Assembly (NCBI GenBank): GCA_002254285.1
Contig: NIUZ01000087.1
Location: 1 to 7,184, forward strand
From: Bacteroidetes bacterium 4572_112
GTDB taxonomy: Bacteria > Bacteroidota > Bacteroidia > Bacteroidales > UBA1556
Direction: 5' to 3'
DNA length: 7,184 bases
Part shown: positions 5,547-7,184 of the stretch, piece by piece
Position numbering within the stretch: position 1 is the first letter of the stretch
How the letters are laid out: every line of letters starts with the position of its first letter
The notes under the pieces: model-generated
What the model was told of the DNA's origin: nothing
Database searches by the model: none
Seen by the model: the letters and a program-made list of their open reading frames with translations, nothing else
Translations under genes and position numbers: made by a program

Positions 5547-5698
5547 ATTATTAATGGTTAATTATTAATGATTAATGCCTGTTTTTCTGCTTTTAAAAAG
5601 GCTAAAGGCTAAAGGCTAAAGGCTAAAGGCTAAAGGCTAAAGGCTAAAGGCTAAAGGCTAAAGGCTAAAGGCTAAAATAAAAAAATACCATTAATAAT
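5547..5698. repeat. 12-bp inverted repeat flanking the heptamer array
   Basis: ATTATTAATGGT (5547-5558) is exactly complementary to ACCATTAATAAT (5687-5698). The pair encloses the GGCTAAA array in the gap between two convergent genes. A further ATTATTAATG at 5561-5570 is a partial extra copy of the left arm. The AT-rich arms and 128-base separation make a stable RNA stem doubtful. Confidence 0.6.
5600..5676. repeat. Perfect tandem array of GGCTAAA, 11 copies
   Basis: Eleven identical 7-base units run without a mismatch for 77 bases. The array is between the stop codons of the LuxE-like and carboxypeptidase genes (57 bases from the first, 64 from the second), so both transcripts may read into it. 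Perfect identity implies recent expansion or active length change by slippage. Because it is outside coding sequence it cannot switch a frame, but it may alter 3' ends. Confidence 0.95.
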
Positions 5699-5739
5699 CA
5701 ACAATAAACCTCAAGCAACAAATAACTTAACCCCTTCAG

Positions 5740-6870
5740 TTACAATTCATCCACAATACTCAGCAGCGTTCCAACCAAGGACTCTCCTAATTTAATAGAA
5801 CGCTCTGCTGACCAACCCACTATTTCATCAGGAATATTATCATTTTGTTTGAAAGGCATTTCTAGAGTTTGGGCGAAGCACTTAAATTCTTCAGCAAGAT
5901 TTTTAGTGCAAATCATAAGATTAGCCTCAGCTGGCTCATTTTTAGGATAACCATATTCATCTTGCAAATCAGGATTTATGGCTTTCCAATTATTCATGAA
6001 GCTATCTGTAAGATTGTTAAGTTTTTCATTAAAAGAAGGCACACCTTCAATCCCAGAAATAAACACATAAGGAAGACCTTCGTCACCATGCACATCAAGG
6101 TTAAAATCCATGCCAATTTCTTGCATTTTCTGCTTTACATAATATACCTCAGGGCTATTTTCTATGCTCGGAGTAGCCCACTCGCGATTAAGATTTACAC
6201 CTTTGGCATTTACTCTTAAATTACCCTGAATGCTACCATCGATATTCATATTTGGAATAAGATATAGGTTAGCTTTTTTGAGCAAACTCACTGAGCTAGC
6301 ATCTTCCTCATCAAGTATTCTATCAATAAGTCCAGTCATAAACCACTCAGCCATAGTTTCGCCAGGGTGCTGACGAGCAATCACCCATAGTTTCTTCTTG
6401 GAAGAATCTCCATCACCAATTCTCAAAAAGTCGATTGGTCGTCCTTGCGTAGTTTCACCAATGCTTTCCAAGCTGCATAATGGCGACATTTGAGCCGAGT
6501 TTACCAAATTTAAGTGTTGCTCATAAGAGAAAGGTGCAAAATATGCTATATAAACAGAATCAAATTCTGGAGTAAAATCCATCATAAGAATTCCATTTTT
6601 GTATGTTGTTGGAATCTGAAACCATATTTCACCATCGTAAGAAGCACGAGCTTGATAATTATCCCATCCTTCGGGATATGCAGCCTCAGCAGCATTTACA
6701 ATATTCAATTTACAAGCCTGATCTTTTGCTCCTTGCATTCGGAAATAAAACCATTGTAAGAAATCTGAATTTGTATCATTTTCTATTTTCAGCTGTATAT
6801 TATCGTGTTTTTCTGCATTTATTACTTCAATATTGCCCGCATCAAAGTTGGTAGATATGGTAAGTTTCAT
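5740..6870 (-). CDS. M14-family zinc carboxypeptidase, cytosolic carboxypeptidase (CCP/M14_6) type
   Basis: The 376-residue protein has no signal peptide, so it should act in the cytoplasm. It has the two-part layout of CCP-type enzymes: an N-terminal beta-rich domain (about 1-120, with DFLQWFYFRMQG at 36-47 and a YIAYFAPFSYE segment at 107-117) and an M14 catalytic domain. Zinc ligands are H168 and E171 in RQHPGETMAEW (166-176) and H261 in DVHGDE (259-264). NLNRE (226-230) supplies the residues that bind the substrate's terminal carboxylate. E337 in TLEMPFK (335-341) is the catalytic glutamate. All key residues are present, so it is probably active. Family enzymes remove C-terminal residues from peptides or proteins. 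The natural substrate of bacterial members cannot be told from sequence. It is convergent with the LuxE-like gene. The start is supported by a -7 element 28 bases upstream. Confidence 0.92.
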   Translation of the reverse strand: MKLTISTNFDAGNIEVINAEKHDNIQLKIENDTNSDFLQWFYFRMQGAKDQACKLNIVNAAEAAYPEGWDNYQARASYDGEIWFQIPTTYKNGILMMDFTPEFDSVYIAYFAPFSYEQHLNLVNSAQMSPLCSLESIGETTQGRPIDFLRIGDGDSSKKKLWVIARQHPGETMAEWFMTGLIDRILDEEDASSVSLLKKANLYLIPNMNIDGSIQGNLRVNAKGVNLNREWATPSIENSPEVYYVKQKMQEIGMDFNLDVHGDEGLPYVFISGIEGVPSFNEKLNNLTDSFMNNWKAINPDLQDEYGYPKNEPAEANLMICTKNLAEEFKCFAQTLEMPFKQNDNIPDEIVGWSAERSIKLGESLVGTLLSIVDEL

Positions 6871-6897
6871 GGTGTTTATGTTTTAATTATTATCAAA

Positions 6898-6905
6898 CAA
6901 AAATA
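6898..6905 (-). promoter_or_regulatory. Candidate -7 element of the carboxypeptidase gene
   Basis: The minus strand reads TATTTTTG, matching TAnnTTTG, 28 bases before the ATG at 6870. No TTTG is visible about 21 bases further upstream, so the site is only half supported in an AT-rich stretch. Confidence 0.45.
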
Positions 6906-6930
6906 GTAAAAATAAGATAAGGAAAGAGGA

Positions 6931-6976
6931 TCCTTCGATAAACTCAGGAGGAAAGAGGAACCCGATGAAAATCGGG
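6931..6976. repeat. Two short dispersed repeats upstream of the carboxypeptidase gene
   Basis: TCCTTCGATAAACTCAGG (6931-6948) reads on the minus strand as CCTGAG-TTTAT-CGAAGGA, a relative of the CCTGAGCGTAGCCGAAGGA repeat at 7128. CCCGAT-GAAA-ATCGGG (6961-6976) is the third copy of the hairpin seen at 3746 and 3887. AGGATAAAGGAGAAGG follows and resembles, inverted, the CCTTTATCCTTCTCC stretch at 3872-3886. Confidence 0.65.
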
Positions 6977-7040
6977 AGGATAAAGGAGAAGGTTAAAGGA
7001 AACGAAGACCTGGTTTTAATATAAAATCTAAACAACCAAA

Positions 7041-7120
7041 CCCTTACAACTCTTTACCATTATTTTACCATCTGCCTTACAATTCCTTTCAACTTTTCAA
7101 CCTTTTCAACCCTTCAACCC
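7041..7120. repeat. Degenerate 10-bp tandem repeat, inverted relative to 1775-1844
   Basis: Eight units in 10-base phase can be read from 7041: CCCTTACAAC, TCTTTACCAT, TATTTTACCA, TCTGCCTTAC, AATTCCTTTC, AACTTTTCAA, CCTTTTCAAC, CCTTCAACCC. The reverse complement carries the GGTAA and GGAATTGTAAGG types seen at 1775. It leads directly into the 41-base repeat. Confidence 0.6.
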
Positions 7121-7184
7121 TCGTCATCCTGAGCGTAGCCGAAGGACAACCTATTCAACCCCCGTCATCCTGAGCGTAGCCGAA
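7113..7184. repeat. 41-bp direct repeat with GTCATCCTGAGCGTAGCCGAA core, cut by the window end
   Basis: CGTCATCCTGAGCGTAGCC followed by GAA occurs identically at 7122-7143 and 7163-7184. Each copy is preceded by TTCAACCC at the same distance, giving a period of 41. A diverged inverted copy is at 2010-2038. No gene is seen in 6871-7184; this repeat and the neighbouring arrays fill most of it. More copies may follow beyond the window. Confidence 0.85.

Noticed and set aside
5600..5676. Heptamer array as a phase-variation switch
   Set aside because: The array lies after both stop codons and not in a promoter or coding frame, so a classical on/off switch is not supported.
7113..7184. Could the 41-base direct repeat be the start of a CRISPR array?
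   Set aside because: The spacer-sized part is only about 10 bases and resembles the surrounding 10-bp filler, a diverged inverted copy exists at 2010, and no cas gene is visible.

Overview
The window looks like a chromosomal piece from a member of the Bacteroidota, most likely an uncultured or environmental Bacteroidales-type organism. The DNA is AT-rich. Several genes are preceded by the Bacteroidota promoter form (TTTG, about 21 bases, TAnnTTTG) instead of a sigma70-type -35/-10, and there is almost no Shine-Dalgarno signal. The lipoprotein has a CKK start typical of the phylum. The intergenic regions are unusually rich in short tandem repeats and hairpins.

Layout from left to right. At 2-283 is the 3' end of a gene that resembles a Bacteroidota serine recombinase. 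Its reading frame runs through a minus-strand terminator and the 3' end of a tRNA-Ser-like gene (T arm plus 3' acceptor strand). The rest of that tRNA is missing, so this looks like a mobile-element junction. Three stacked hairpins follow (319-429). Then comes a minus-strand GT4 glycosyltransferase (534-1667), a 552-base repeat-filled gap, a plus-strand four-helix PepSY-TM-like membrane protein (2220-3743), a repeat-filled gap, a minus-strand lipoprotein (3953-4483), a divergent plus-strand LuxE-type acyl-protein synthetase (4551-5543), an 11-copy GGCTAAA array, and a minus-strand M14 zinc carboxypeptidase of the cytosolic carboxypeptidase type (5740-6870). The last 314 bases hold only repeats.

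The genes do not form an obvious pathway. Every adjacent pair is divergent or convergent, so there is no operon, and each gene seems to have its own promoter. The closest regulatory link is between the lipoprotein and the LuxE-like gene. Their two predicted promoters overlap face to face in a 74-base span, so transcription of one should interfere with the other.

I found no convincing new multi-gene system. The points most worth checking are the recombinase/tRNA junction, the face-to-face promoters, the orphan LuxE protein with a candidate acyl-accepting cysteine near its C-terminus, the propeller-like periplasmic segments in the PepSY-type protein, and the families of intergenic repeats that recur within the window.
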